A DNA stretch of 64,000 bases from Symsagittifera roscoffensis (lineage: Eukaryota; Xenacoelomorpha; Acoela; Convolutidae): the NCBI RefSeq assembly GCF_963678635.1, contig NW_026970764.1:1-64000 (forward strand), written 5' to 3'. The notes under the pieces were generated by a model that had not been told where the DNA came from, did no database searches, and saw nothing but the letters and a program-made list of their open reading frames with translations. Both the position numbers and the translations under genes were made by a program. Of the stretch, positions 34,057 to 45,938 are shown piece after piece. Within the stretch, counting starts at the first letter, position 1; each line of letters opens with the position of its first letter.

Positions 34057-37000
34057 AAACAGCTGCTGGAAAAAGCAAAGAAAGCATATGAACTCCTCGA
34101 GATAAAGGTCATTATTCTTACTCTCGTTTCAAAGTTAGAAACATAGTTTGAAACTACAGTTGTTTTTTTATATTCAGGAGAAGAGATATGAGAAACTGAA
34201 CAAGGAGGTGGGGACTGGGTTGGAATTCAGGGGGGCTAGATTTGAACTGCCTATCGACTGGCACACGCTCGAAGGTAAAAATAATTATATTTTCATTTTT
34301 TCTTTCTTCCACTTAAAGTTAGTTTTTTGGTCTTAATGTATTTGCTCTGCTCGAATTATAAAAAACATAATAATAAATACAGTGACCAGTGATTATAGAC
34401 TTGGTTAAGCATGAGCATCAAAATTTAAAAATCACCGTTGGTGTGAAGCTTTATTGAAGTAAAAGGTGTTATACAAATCAATTCGGGTCTTTTCTGTTCG
34501 GTGGCCCAAAATTAAACTTTGAATGAGCGTTTGAAATACGTTTAAAATAAGCTTCAGGTTTCCTTGGATATTGTTAATTTCATCCAACCAGAATCATCAT
34601 TATGATCCAACTTCAAGATAGCAAACGATGAATTTTGGGCCTTAAAACAGAGAACATTACGAGGCCAAACTGTGCACTGGATTCCAATTTTGTGTCTGTA
34701 TGTTCCTGGATTCCAGAGACAAGTTTTTAAACGGCTTCCAAAATGTTAGTGGATTCCGCGTACAAATTCCTGTAACGTAATTTTTGTCGGCAAATTGATT
34801 TTGTTTCGGATTCCGCAACGAGCGAATATAGGTAGTTTTTCCGGATTCCGCAAATGTAGACGGATTCCGCAAATGTAAGTGGATTCAAACATTCAAATAT
34901 ATATAGAAGTATGGAAAATTAACCGCGTGTTGAGATCTGATACCGTGATTTGACATCGCGTGATATCGCGTAACATCGTATGCTTAATTTGAACCAAAAA
35001 CTGGGAAATGACTTCTCTTCAGTTCCTAATAAAATTAAATGTTCAAAAAAAACTATCATTTTTTAACTCTAATGTAAATTTTATAACTACTATAAATTAA
35101 ATTACAAAATGTTTTTTGCGTAGAAAAACTAGGCAAAAAATAATTACTTTTTAGTTATTTTAATTTAAACATCATAAAAAATGTTTTCGTCTGACTTTCT
35201 TTTTTTTTCGAGTATATGCAATAGGCTATGCAAAAGTGGTAGTTTTTTGCAGGTGACCATTTCACGACTAATAACATCTTCAATTTCGTTTTTTTTATCT
35301 GCTGATTGGTTACTAAAAACTTTAATTGATCAAATTTTAGCAGGTAGAATGTTTCTTTTTCAGGTAAGATGAAGTTGTAATACTTTGAAATTAAGTGAAT
35401 ATTCAGGTTGATATGTCAGATTTACATACTCAGTCGAAGCGATCAGTTGACTTTCAGCATAAATCGTCATTGCTTATCAAAATAAGATGGCCAAAATAGA
35501 CATACAATATAAAAACAAAAACAAACAACCAAAAGTACAAAAAAAACAATTAGATTTTTTTAATTTGAGTACTCATTAAGAAATAGAAACCAAAAAAGAA
35601 CAGCCAATTGATGCACCAGTTGCTAAACAAACTCCTTGCACTGATTTTTTTAAACAACTTTGACGTATAAAGAAAAATTTCTAGTTTTTTCGGAGGTTGG
35701 AGCCTCTGGCACTTTTCCTAACTATAATTTAAATACAATATGAAAAAGTGTTCAATTTCGCTTTTAATTGATCCGAAGAGCATAATTGCATTACAAGGCC
35801 AAACTGTGCACTAAATAGGCGCTCATTTTTGTGTCTGTGTGTTCGTGGTTACCAGAGACAAGTCTTTAAACATGTTCCAAAATGTAATTGGGTTCCTCTT
35901 ACAAACTTTCAGTGGATTCCGCGTACAAATAGCTGTAATGTAAACTTTGTCGGCACATTGGTTTTGTTGCGAACTCCGCAACGAGCGAACAGAGGTTTTT
36001 GTTCCGGATTCCGCAAAAGTAAATAGATTCCGCAAATTTGTGTGGATTCCGCTTAAAATTTGCGAATTCCGCCTAAAATTTGCGAAATGCGCTCAGTCTT
36101 TGCGGATTCCGCTTACATTTTGCGGATTCCACTTACAGTTGCGGATTCCGCGACGGCTGATGTTTACTTAACGCTTACAGTATTATTTTTTCATGGATTC
36201 CACAAACTGGTTCCGGATTCCTCGCATTTTGTTGCCAATTCCGCAAAGTTGCCTGTTTTTGGAGCGATTTTGGGCAACACAGTGTTTAAGCTATTTGTCC
36301 ATGGAATCCAAAACAGTAGAGAAGATCAAAGAAAAATAGCAATATTGCGGATTCCGCGACAAATCTGATTTTTGCTTGTTGCGGAATCCGCTTGCAACTC
36401 TTAAAATGCACAATTTGACCTCATAATGAAGACCCATTAATATAAAAGTCGTTGTCAGTAGAGTGTGTTGGGATGGACAACCGATTTCAAACCTTTGCTG
36501 CGTTAGTTTGCAATTGGATTCTGTATTCATCCAACAAATAAAAAAAACAGGAGTTGCCGGTTGCTATGCAAGTAGAGCAGAAAGTTTCGACCAAAATCAT
36601 TTTTGCAAATGCTTGGTATGAGTGAATAAATTTCAAGTTTCTTCCAGATATTTTTTGACGTTTTTTTTTCTACTATATTTTATTACATGCAAAAAATATT
36701 AGAAAAAGAAAAAATCAACAAGTTTCGAAAATTTATCCTTTTTTCAAATTTTTCAAACTCTTTTAAAAATTTTGCAATCTTTAGTACTCGGTAGCGCCAA
36801 ATTTGGCTCAAATCATAGTTTTTCGCGACTAAAAACAAAACGTTCAATTAATGAATATGCTTTAAAAATGAGCTTTTTGCGTTACTCGCACACTTTCCGC
36901 ACTCTAAGTTTGACTTAATCTTCATGAAATGCAAATCAGTTTATTTCGATACTTCTCCGAAAAAAGATTTGGTTCAAACCCTACTCTGCGTGCAATTTAG

Positions 37001-40000
37001 AGTGCCAACAATAAAACTCACGTCTACTATTAACATATTTTGAAGACAATTGATTAGCTTTAATTCGGACTAATTTTTCAGCATTAATTCATCGCTCGCA
37101 TTTTAAAAGGAAATTTGATACCACGCACATAATTTATTTTAATTTGATAAGTTTGGCAGCATTTAACGCACATTTTGGGATTAAAAAAAAACTATAAATT
37201 TCAGAGAGTTGAGATATCCTCTAACAAACTGCTTGTTGAAAAGTCGATTATTTTTGGTTCGTTGTGTGCTCAGAGGATATGAAAACAGGACTGCTTGTAT
37301 CAGGACAAAACCCTCAAGGTTTCAACTGCCCTTTAATTGGTCTCGGTTAGTTTTTGGTAAATTAATTATTGGCAAACCTATGAAATTTAGGCTGATAATA
37401 TCAAAAATTAAATATTGCATTTTGGTTTCTGTTGACAAACCAATTAGATGCCTCACTTCATCAATTTGGAACGATTTTCTAGTACCGGGTACTAAAACAA
37501 TTAGTGTTACATCTTTTCATGGCAGGCTACTGTAGTAGAGTTCACATTCGGTTGGCGCCAAGGAGACCAAGAGATCTACCCCCCGTGCAATCAGAGTTTT
37601 GTAAAAGTGATCTGAACTTATTCTTCACTTTCTTTAGAAGTCGGAAGAAATAGCCTTGGACTTGGACATATCTGGCATTGATTAAAAAACTGAGCAGAAT
37701 AATGCTAAATTTCTTCCTGAAATTGTTCAAGCTTTTGGCAGAAAACACTTTTTGAACTTTGTCAAGAATTTTTCTGTCGGGAAAGCGCTGAAAAAGCTTG
37801 AAAAACTATTCACACTGGAAGCTTATCACCTTAAAAAGGATTATACAAAAAATTGTATAAAAATGATGTAAGTTTGTTTGCACACAAGTAAATGAGAAAA
37901 AAAGTTTAAAAAATTCCTGCCGGTTTTTCTGGACACTAAGAAAAACTTTCAAAAATGTTTCAAAATGTTGATTGACTCTCGTCTGAATGGGTTTTTTTTA
38001 TTGTAAAGTTCTGAAAAAAGTTTGATAACTATTCGTCTGAACTGATTTTGCATTTTGTGTAGCTGGTTGATTTTTGTTGAAAAAAAAAACTGAAAACAAA
38101 AATAGCCGGTTGCTGTGCAAGGAGAACAGATAGTTCTATCCACATGCAAAACAAAAAAGACTCTTTTTCTTCGAATTTTTTTGTGTATTTTTTGTGTTTA
38201 TTGCACTGAGATGAATAAGAAAACAGCATTAAAAGGAAATTAATGGCGCAATTTTTACTGCATTTGTGTTCGAAAATAAATAACAAAAATTGTGTATTTT
38301 TAAAACTTAACCCTCCCTTTTTATTTTTCCCGCCAACTTTTGAACATTTAAAAAGGAAAGTTCATGAAATCGCTAAATGATGTTTTAAAAACTACCTTTT
38401 ATAAGTTTGATACAAAATTAAAAATCGATTTTTTCTAAATTTTTCAGGGGCTTTAATATGAATATCATTTGACTTATACTGATGTATTGTTTGTAGCACT
38501 GGATAAAGTAAAGAAAAAAAAATACTCGCAAAGACAAAAATCATCGAAAGTTCAGTTGTCGAAACAAAAAAAACGCACCCTACGAAAAAGTTTTTCCTAG
38601 CCTTAAATGTTAAAAACAAAAACCAAGATTACGCATTGTTCAGAAAAGAACAAGGATAGCCGATGCAATAGCACAGAAAGTTCCACCCACAATCGTATAT
38701 AAGTAAATTGGTGCCAAATTTTGTGCGTGATGTGATCAGACAGATAAGCAAACGCCTAAAAAATTGGAAAATTAGGCATTATCTATAGCAGTTGACTTCA
38801 AAAAATGAAAAAGAAACAAAAAAAATGTTTCTAATTTTTTTTTTGCAGTTTCTTTTTTTTTTGCAACAATTTTTTTTTCAGAAACTTTCTTTGCGAAGGA
38901 AGTCTTAAAGAAAGCTTTCGAAACTGTTAAAAAACATTACTTGATCAGGTTACTCACTCGAAATTGGACTAAAACTCAAAAATATCCAAACAGTTTTTCC
39001 CAACAGTTAAAGGTCGTTCGGTTCACAACCGAAAAGGCTTTCAAATGAATTATCTCTCATTTCATCACGATGACAGCTTGTGCTACCTGATTTATCGTGG
39101 AAAACCCCAAAAAAAATAAAAATCTAAAACACACCTAAAGTCAAAGTTTTTCTCCATGTTTAATGATCGGAACCATTATTAGTTTTGTTCTTACAGAGAT
39201 GACAATTGCGCAGTATCTGGACAAACGTTGCTTTCCTGATGAGCACTTTTTCAACAACATGAAACTTCGTTTCAAAAAAGCGGCTCTTCAGAAACAGAAC
39301 CAAATCACGCTACAGGTACTTCTAACTTAAGGTGTCACTAAATTTTTCAACGTCCTCGTCAATGCCAGCAAACACTGGATTATTACATAACCCTAGTACC
39401 AATAGTTTGTTTTGGTGCCTTCATGGTGCTATTTTACGATACCTTGTTTTTTTCCGACCAACCCCAAATTTTTTTAAAGGAGCCTTCGATGCATTTTTTA
39501 CTAATTTTGAGGTAGAGCGGACAAAAACGCCAAATTTTTATACAAAATGTTCTTTAAGAAAATCCCAAAAATCGGGTGTTTTTGGCTCATGTTTTGAAAA
39601 ACTTACATGTGGAACAGAGTGTTTTCGGCTAAATAGGGTCTTTTAAGTGTTTTTACTAAAGCTAGAAAACTCAATTTTAGTACCAAAAAAGTCCCCTCTC
39701 AAAAAGGATCAAAATATGCTATCTCAACCCGGCGCTATTTTAATTTCTTAGTATGGTTTCAGGAATGCAAGAAAGCTTGGTTTGACATTTTTGGGGCTAA
39801 AATAGACGACCAATTCTTTGAAGACTTTATTCGGTTCGTGCAATTAGACGAAGATTCTCGCTGCCGATTTCTGATGAACCCAGGAGATCAAGAACCCCCC
39901 TGGGAAATGAATAAAAACAATGAGTTCGTAATGGGGGAGGAGCTATTCTGCAAATTGACAGCTGTTGTCAAAAGATTGTTATATGTCTCATTCAAGAGGT

Positions 40001-40969
40001 TAAAATATTATGCTAAATTTCATCTCCAAATATAACTAATTTTTATTGAGCTCGCAACAAACTTTGAGTTATCTGTTTTTGGTTCATTAAAAATTATATT
40101 TTTCGAACTATTAAGATCTTTTATATTTGTACATTTTTATTTTAAATTTTTTTTAACTATTAGGTTTTTCAACATAATGATAGGATGTTAAAATCTATTT
40201 TAATTTTCTTACGGAAAAAATCGTCCGATATTTTAAGAGACATCGCGTGGATTTGGATGTTTTTGTCTTCGATTTTTCATTTTTTAAATTTTTCCACCGA
40301 CACTAGAAAAAACTTCAATCGGTCAAACGGTTTTGAACTATTTATCATCAACCCGCCTTTGTGTATTTGGTTTTCATTTAGAAGCTATGATATAGCTCTA
40401 TTTGTCAATTAGGGAAGGGGTGGTTTTTAATTGGCCTCCCTTTTTTGAAGCATCTTTGGTCAACGAATAGTAAATATGCGCTTAAATATGCGCTGAAATG
40501 TGTGTAATACGCCTTAGAGCCTCTTGGTACAACGCATACGGATCTCCCATCTGGGATCCCCAGGAACAACTGGAACGGAACTACATTGAAGTGTGCGACT
40601 TCGCGAACATGCCCAGAAAACTAGAAAAGTACAATTTGGACTCGAACTTCAAAACATTTCTGCTGACTCTTTATGAGCCAATCAAAAATTGCCCCTTTTC
40701 TCTGGAGAGGAGCATTTATAGAGACATTACTGGCCATCATAAAGAAGAAGAAAATGAATATAACGAAAGAACGCAAGAAAACGAGCCATCAAAACTCAAA
40801 GTATGACCACAAAAAGAAGTCAATATTTTATTAACTCATATGTTAGAGAAAACCGTATTAAAAAATATTATTTCATGTAAGGTTAAACTCTGTTTTTTAT
40901 TTTATTCAACGCTAATTTTTTGTTTCTTGATAGACTGTTGTCGACGAGTTTGAAAAAACGACAAAATAG
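34057..40969 (+). CDS. Host gene of unknown function, six exons, 5' end not found
   Basis: Exons: 34057-34107 (after cttgtttcag; KQLLEKAKKAYELLEIK), 34178-34274 (ends GAAG|gtaaaa), 39197-39315 (after gttcttacag), 39763-39998 (after tatggtttcag; ends AAGAG|gttaaa), 40518-40800 (after gccttag) and 40934-40969 (after ttgatag, ending TVVDEFEKTTK, stop). Phases agree at all five junctions, strong evidence for a real gene. If the last intron is retained a stop follows at 40804. About 273 residues are visible. The start resembles a short coiled-coil (KKAYELLEIKEKRYEKLNKE). The middle is globular and rich in Phe, Asp and Trp (FFEDFIRFVQLDEDSRCRF; PPWEMNKNNEFVMGEELF). The end is charged. No family recognised. 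Intron 2 is 4.9 kb and hosts two repeat elements. A first exon with ATG must lie upstream, possibly beyond the gap. Confidence 0.75.
34654..34890 (-). mobile_element. GCGGAATCCGC-rich element, copy 2 (partial)
   Basis: Begins CATTACGAGGCCAAACTGTG and follows copy 1 in reverse complement for about 235 bases, including CAACGAGCGAATATAGGTAG and the TCCGC motifs, then ends without the second terminus. Lies in intron 2 of the plus-strand host gene. Confidence 0.7.
34891..35788. other. Intron sequence, nothing recognised
   Basis: AT-rich intron 2 sequence of the plus-strand host gene between two repeat copies. GATATCGCGTAACATCG-like words cluster at 34940-34980 (TGACATCGCGTGATATCGCG). No gene or repeat family supported. 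Confidence 0.4.
35789..36428 (-). mobile_element. GCGGAATCCGC-rich element, copy 3 (complete)
   Basis: Complete copy of 640 bp in reverse orientation to copy 1. Left end CATTACAAGGCCAAACTGTG; right end ACAATTTGACCTCATAATG. Contains a run of GATTCCGC motifs at about 35910-36155 spaced 20-30 bases apart. Lies in intron 2 of the plus-strand host gene. Confidence 0.75.
36429..39196. other. Intron sequence with a weak duplicated exon-like stretch
   Basis: Rest of intron 2. A related motif of about 40 bases occurs three times: CCGGTTGCTATGCAAGTAGA at 36556, CCGGTTGCTGTGCAAGGAGA at 38106, and a weaker form (AGCCGATGCAATAGCACAGA) at 38658. Each is followed by an AAAGTTTC/TAGTTCT/AAAGTTCC segment. 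An exon-like piece at 37274-37345 is listed separately. Otherwise AT-rich, no gene. Confidence 0.4.
37274..37345 (+). pseudogene. Possible duplicated or decayed exon
   Basis: The stretch after gtgtgctcag and before CG|gttag encodes, in one frame, GYENRTACIRTKPSRFQLPF then NWSR. It resembles the exon at 34178-34274, which reads RYEKLN...ARFELPIDWHTL (RFQLPFNW against RFELPIDW, with Y-E at matching distance). Its phase does not fit the preceding exon at 34107, so it cannot simply replace exon 2. It may be a decayed exon copy or chance likeness. Confidence 0.3.
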
Positions 40970-41218
40970 ACTTGAAAAACTTCGTTTTGACGTTGAAGGT
41001 GACCTTATCTGCTGGATAGAATGACAACTCTGGGTTTTTCATTTAACACTAACAATTAATTGTCGCTGAATTTGATTGCGCTGAATTGCAGCTCGGATTG
41101 ATAAGTCGGAGCTAGAGCTGTTGCTATGGTTCCTGCAATTAAACAGTGTTTACAAACGCATAGTTGTAACAAAAAGATCAAACATAAGTAATTATTATCC
41201 CTCTATGTCCAAAGATTC
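40970..41218. other. 3' flank of the plus-strand gene
   Basis: Sequence after the stop at 40967-40969. No clear AATAAA close by; the transcript end is not fixed. No other gene. Confidence 0.4.
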
Positions 41219-41393
41219 TAGCGAGACTTTGGAGAAAGTGACAAAAATTGAAAATTTGGGCACGTATGGGTTTTTTCTGCAGACAAATTTTGACTTTCTA
41301 GCGAGACTGTTCCAACTTTTGGAGAAAGTGACAAAAATTGAAAATTTGGGCACGTATGGGTTTTTTTCTGCAGACAAATTTTGACTTTCTAGC
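41219..41393 (+). repeat. Two-copy tandem repeat of about 80-90 bp
   Basis: The segment TCTAGCGAGACTTTGGAGAA through CAGACAAATTTTGACTTTCT is repeated at once with a 10-base addition. GGAGAAAGTGACAAAAATTG starts at 41231 and 41321. A diverged relative lies at about 56600-56765, sharing ACAAATTTTGACTTT and the following TACCATCTG, so this belongs to an interspersed repeat. Confidence 0.75.
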
Positions 41394-42857
41394 CGACAAT
41401 TTTTAGCTGAATTTTTTTATACCATCTGAAATTTAGTGATGTCTTGGGCTTGAATTTAAAAAATTATGTCACTACTTATGGCGTTTGAAAATAGCTCAAT
41501 TGGGACAATTAACTGGCGAAATACGTCTTTTCTAACGCGTACGTAGCGAATCAATCCGTTTCAGTTGAGACACGCGCAATAACAAAAAAGGTTTTGAATC
41601 AAATTAAATTGATTTTAAAGCAATCATAATCAACAATGTACTCTTTAGGAACTGAAAGGGATTTTAAAATGATTTTGTCGATCTTTTCTGAAATTTTTAG
41701 ATCAGGTTTCTGAAGAATCTATGTTAATTGGATTTTAGTATTCACTAAAATCCAACCGATTCTCGCCATAAATCATTTAAATCCATTGTTGACTAAAAAT
41801 CTATTTCAAATTGATGTAAATTAGATTTTGAGGTCAAACACATGCAATTAAATCGAAGAAAATCAATATTGTAAACAAGATTTTGAGCAAACTTAAAATG
41901 TACACTAATTATAAAAGTGATCAACATAAATAAGATGGCAACTTAATTCTTTCAAAACTGGAATGAAATTGAATTTGAAAAACTATTTGTTCTTTTTAAA
42001 ATTTTATCAAAAGATATGGGTCTAAAAACAAAAATGATTGCAGATGAATAAATGCAACACAAACTCAAAACCGATGAAATTACAAATTTCAAAAAAATCA
42101 ATTCAAATTGATTTCAATATGTTTTGATCCCCCAAAAATAAAAAATATTTAAAGGCTAGAAAAAATGGATGTGGATAAAATTTTTAGCTGGGGCTTAAAA
42201 TAACCCTAAAACAATAATTTTAAATTGATCCAAATCAATCAGTGTGGGCAGGCTATTCTTTCTCAGCGTTACGTTTCTATAGTGGAACCTATTCTTCGTA
42301 CTTTATATGGCATGTGATGGTATGATTTTTGACTTTTTTCTTTACGAGGAATTTTCATCAAAATTTTTAAATTGAAAACTACTCTGTTGATTTTATACGG
42401 CAGTCGAAACATTTTTTGAAATGATCTGATCTACTTTTGAATTAGCAGAGCAACTTGCATGCCTGCTATATAGCATGAACAAAGAAAAGATTTACTGTTT
42501 GATCCGGCACGCGTCTGTGTGAGTTTTAGTGGCAAAATGCGAAAACAAACTCAGTTCTAAATGCGCCAGTAGCCGCATGTTGAGCAGCACGCATAAAAAA
42601 GGCCGGTTGACAAAAAGGCGTTTGTCAATAAGTTTTCAGTCTAACATGAGATAAGAAACTCCCAAATATTACAATTTTTTTATTTGAACGCAGCCTGCTT
42701 CTTTCTGATTTGATACTTAATCTATTATCATAACGCTTGAAAGTAACTGGCTATAGCATAGTGGTTGCAAAAAGATAGTTTGGAAACAAAAAGTAATGCG
42801 ACAAAAGTAGAATCCTTTTTCCATTTCTTCGAATAATTATCGTTGTTCCGTCTGGAA
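41394..42857. other. No gene seen
   Basis: AT-rich sequence rich in AAATTGATTT-type words. No supported gene, RNA or terminal repeat. Confidence 0.4.
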
Positions 42858-43039
42858 ATTACTCGGCCAAATTGTGTCTTTTGGGAATTGTAAGCGGATT
42901 CCACAATAAGGAAGCTCTCTTTGTTTATCTTTTTTTTTCTTTACTTTTTTTTCCTTCCGTCAAAATTTAACATGTTTTTAAAGACTTTCGCTGGAACACA
43001 ATTGAGCGCCTATGCAGTGCACAGTTTGACCTCGGAATG
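42858..43039 (+). mobile_element. GCGGAATCCGC-rich element, copy 4 (internally deleted)
   Basis: Begins ATTACTCGGCCAAATTGTGT, then TTGTAAGCGGATTCCACAAT as in copy 1, and ends CAGTGCACAGTTTGACCTCGGAATG. Only about 180 bp remain; the TCCGC-rich middle is missing and a T-rich stretch lies in its place. Confidence 0.65.
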
Positions 43040-43202
43040 GATCAGAATGAATGTAATAAAAATGCAAGCTTTTCTGAAGAATTATTGAATCAGTTTTGAA
43101 TTTCACTGCGATTATGAAAAATGTCACGGTTGAAAAAAAAGCTGGTCAAAAAATTTCACCCTTGATGGGCAAAGTTTCAGGGTAAGCTCGCAGAAAATCA
43201 TT

Positions 43203-43440
43203 TCGAGGCCAAACTGTGCACTTTGTGCACAACGAGGCCAAACTGTATAGACGCACAGTTTCGTGTTTCTATGTCTCTGGAATCCAGAAAAATGTTTTTA
43301 AACAAGTTGAAATTTATTCAAAACGATCAAAGGAAACAAAAGAACAAAAGCAGATCAAAAAGAGGGTCCTTGGTGCAGAATCTGCTCTCAATCAATTCTC
43401 AAAAAAATACACAGTTTGGCTTCGTTTTGATAGTTTTTTC
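43203..43440 (+). mobile_element. GCGGAATCCGC-rich element, copy 5 (degenerate)
   Basis: ACGAGGCCAAACTGT occurs twice within 40 bases (43204 and 43231), followed by TTCTATGTCTCTGGAATCCAG, an internal piece of the family, and ends near ACACAGTTTGGCTTCG at 43415. The core is replaced by unrelated A-rich sequence. Possibly two fused fragments. Confidence 0.5.
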
Positions 43441-44934
43441 ATTGTAAGACTACCATTTTCCCGTTGCATCAAAATTGTGACAGTGGCGTTCTCCTTCAGT
43501 GAAAACTGATAATTTTCTTTGCTTTTGTTTTTGTGTTTTGTCCGAAAACATATGAACCAAAGATTCCCTCGAATGAGAAAACAGACAAGATAGAGGGCCA
43601 GATTCTCCAAAAAAGTTACAAAGGCAGATTCCCCAAATTTTGTTAAGGGCTGAAATTCCTCGTTTTAAAACATGAGTATTTATAAACCGCAGCCTGTTTC
43701 ATGACAAGATTTGTCCTTTTTTGGCGTTCAGAAAGAATTCAAGCTTCACATAAAACACTTTCTTGGATTTTTTTTATACTTTGTATGAAAAACCAGTGTC
43801 TGGGTTACGTTATAGGCAAAAAATACAACTGCATTCAAAAATTGTTTATTTTTGCATAGAATTAATTTTGCAATTACAAAAGAGCCAAACATTGAAACTT
43901 TTCCCAAAATTTTTATTGAAACAAAAGTCTATTCATAAAATTTCCATCAAACCATAGGGAGATCAAGCCAGATAGGAAAGGAAAAAGGCCACATCTTTGT
44001 TTGTAAAATATCTTTCAATTTTTATCAGGTCATTCTCTAGCCTAACCTTCCTCGTCGCAATTAAGCATCACTAGGGGCCCATGTTTCTTAAATTGTTGTA
44101 CTGGTGCGTTGACTTTTTGAGAACTTGGCATTTTTCCGAGCTTATGACATTTTCTTACAAAAGTGAGATCAGATTCAGCGAATTAATTTTGAAAAATGTC
44201 AAAAAACTTCAGAAAACAGACAAGAAATCCGAAATTCGGCTTTTCGGTTAACCATAACTCTTCTTGTGCGTAAAATTGAACCATTTTTGCAAGGGAGCTT
44301 CCTATATCCCATTCTTTTGATTCAACCCAAAATGAAAGATTTCGAAGGGCAGTCAAAAAGTTTTAAATAGTATTTAGAATCAAAACTTTGATTTTTCCGA
44401 ATGTAATATCCTTTTGTGAAAAAACAATAGGAAATAACCATTTATTAACGAGAATTTTTTACAACCTGTTTCATCTGTTGAATTCAAAACCTTAGATTCG
44501 CAAATTCAGTTTCGAGAAGATGAAAAAAGTTCAAAAAAATGGGCTAAACAGTCTCCCACAGATATTTTCGAGTGGTGCGGTAAAAGAGACTGGGCGTATA
44601 AGCAAGCACCCAGCTAAGAGGGCGGTACTTCCAGTGGTTACGCTTTTTGGAATTTGAAAAAAAAATAATTTGCAGAATAGGGAACAAATTTTCCGAAGAG
44701 TCCAAAAAACATAAAAAACAGCAAATCCCATATTTTTTTTTGTTCCTCTTCTGATTCTTTTCCAATCCGCCGCATTTCAAATTTCATACTTTCAAAGATT
44801 TTTTACGTGTTAGTTTTGCTAAATACATCATGTTACTCTCAAAGTAAGACGAAAAAACCTGTTCAAAAAAGCTAGTTTTAAATTTGTTTTTTTTTTATTT
44901 ATGACAATGCTTTTTCAAGTTTTCGGCTCCATTC
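43441..44934. other. No gene seen
   Basis: AT-rich spacer. No frame, RNA or repeat that I can support. Confidence 0.4.
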
Positions 44935-45138
44935 CAGTTCCCATTCCCCTCGTAAAATGCGAAAATAGCTGTTCAAAAATTTTTCACACGGTAACTTGCA
45001 AGTCCGAGCTCTTGTTGAAATTTTTTCGCGCTGACACGTTTTAATTCAACATATTACATGAAAAGTCATTTAAATAGACTTCATATACTGAATATCAGAA
45101 AATTTCAAAAGGGGGTTAGGGGTTACTGGAAAAGAGCC
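44935..45138. mobile_element. GGCTC-end MITE, copy 1
   Basis: Begins GGCTCCATTCC and ends GGAAAAGAGCC. The 8 bases AAGTTTTC flank both sides (44927-44934 and 45139-45146), a perfect target duplication. 204 bp, no coding capacity. 8-bp duplications are typical of hAT elements (also P and Merlin); the superfamily is inferred from that only. Confidence 0.8.
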
Positions 45139-45498
45139 AAGTTTTCAATTGTAGGGAGGAGGAGTGAAAAAGTTCACCTGATTTTGGCTTTTTCCACTCC
45201 CAACACCATTAAATTGTAGTTTTGAAAACTACAGTAACCTTTTAAGAATGAAATGAAACTAAACGAAGTGAACAAACTAGCAATTGATAATGATTTTTCC
45301 TTCAGACTTTACATCACGCCTTTAGCCATAATAACACGCAAGAAAACTGCAGACAAATAGGCATTTTGAAAAGTGGATGGAAACTGAAAAAGAACCCCTT
45401 TTTTATCAAACAAATACATTCGTCCTGGCGAAATTATTACTGCTAATTTTTTTAGCAGTCAGTCAAGTTGATCAAATGCAATTGGGAAAAATTCCTCA

Positions 45499-45739
45499 GC
45501 CCTTTTTGTAGTTCTCCTCCTTGATTTTTTCTAAAATTCTTTCGATTGAAGTCTATTGAAAAAACTTTTCATGTTATAAACTGCAATAAAACGTGACAGA
45601 CTGACTGAACGAGTAAACAAACTTTTACAACATTTCCAAATTCCGTGAAAGTGAACAAAAATCCAAAAAGCCATGTGAACAATTTTTGAACAGTTCATTT
45701 TGGTAACTTTAAGACGGGTTGTGAAACTGGAAGAGAGCC
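45499..45739. mobile_element. GGCTC-end MITE, copy 2 (old, left end diverged)
   Basis: Interior matches copy at 49010-49230: TTGATTTTTTCTAAAATTCT, the GTTATAAACTGCAATAAAAC stretch, and the end GAAACTGGAAGAGAGCC. The left end has drifted to GCCCTTTTTG. No target duplication visible. Copy 3 begins three bases after it. Confidence 0.6.
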
Positions 45740-45742
45740 AGT

Positions 45743-45938
45743 GGCTCTTTTTCCTTTCCGCTACTCACATCAGCATCATTTTTATGGTGTAACGAGGGAT
45801 TTTACAAGGTTAAGCAAGAAGACTAAATATGTTTGTCATAGCCTTATTAGAGCGCATGCCATTTTACGTAACGTTCGGATAACAGGAACAAAATTTCACT
45901 AGTAACATTTTATAGGTGGGGGGAGAGGAAAAAGAGCC
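45743..45938. mobile_element. GGCTC-end MITE, copy 3
   Basis: Begins GGCTCTTTTTCC, ends GGAAAAAGAGCC, flanked by perfect 8-bp duplication GAGCCAGT (45735-45742, 45939-45946). The duplicated target is itself the right tip of copy 2 plus flank, so copy 3 landed on the end of an older relative. 196 bp. Confidence 0.85.

Noticed and set aside
37209-37535. 108-residue plus-strand gene
   Set aside because: The frame crosses plausible splice borders and only a short central piece resembles a coding exon.
45187-45390. Another GGCTC-end MITE (GGCTTTTTCC ... GAAAAAGAACC)
   Set aside because: Tips are imperfect, no 8-bp duplication is present, and the interior does not match the family.
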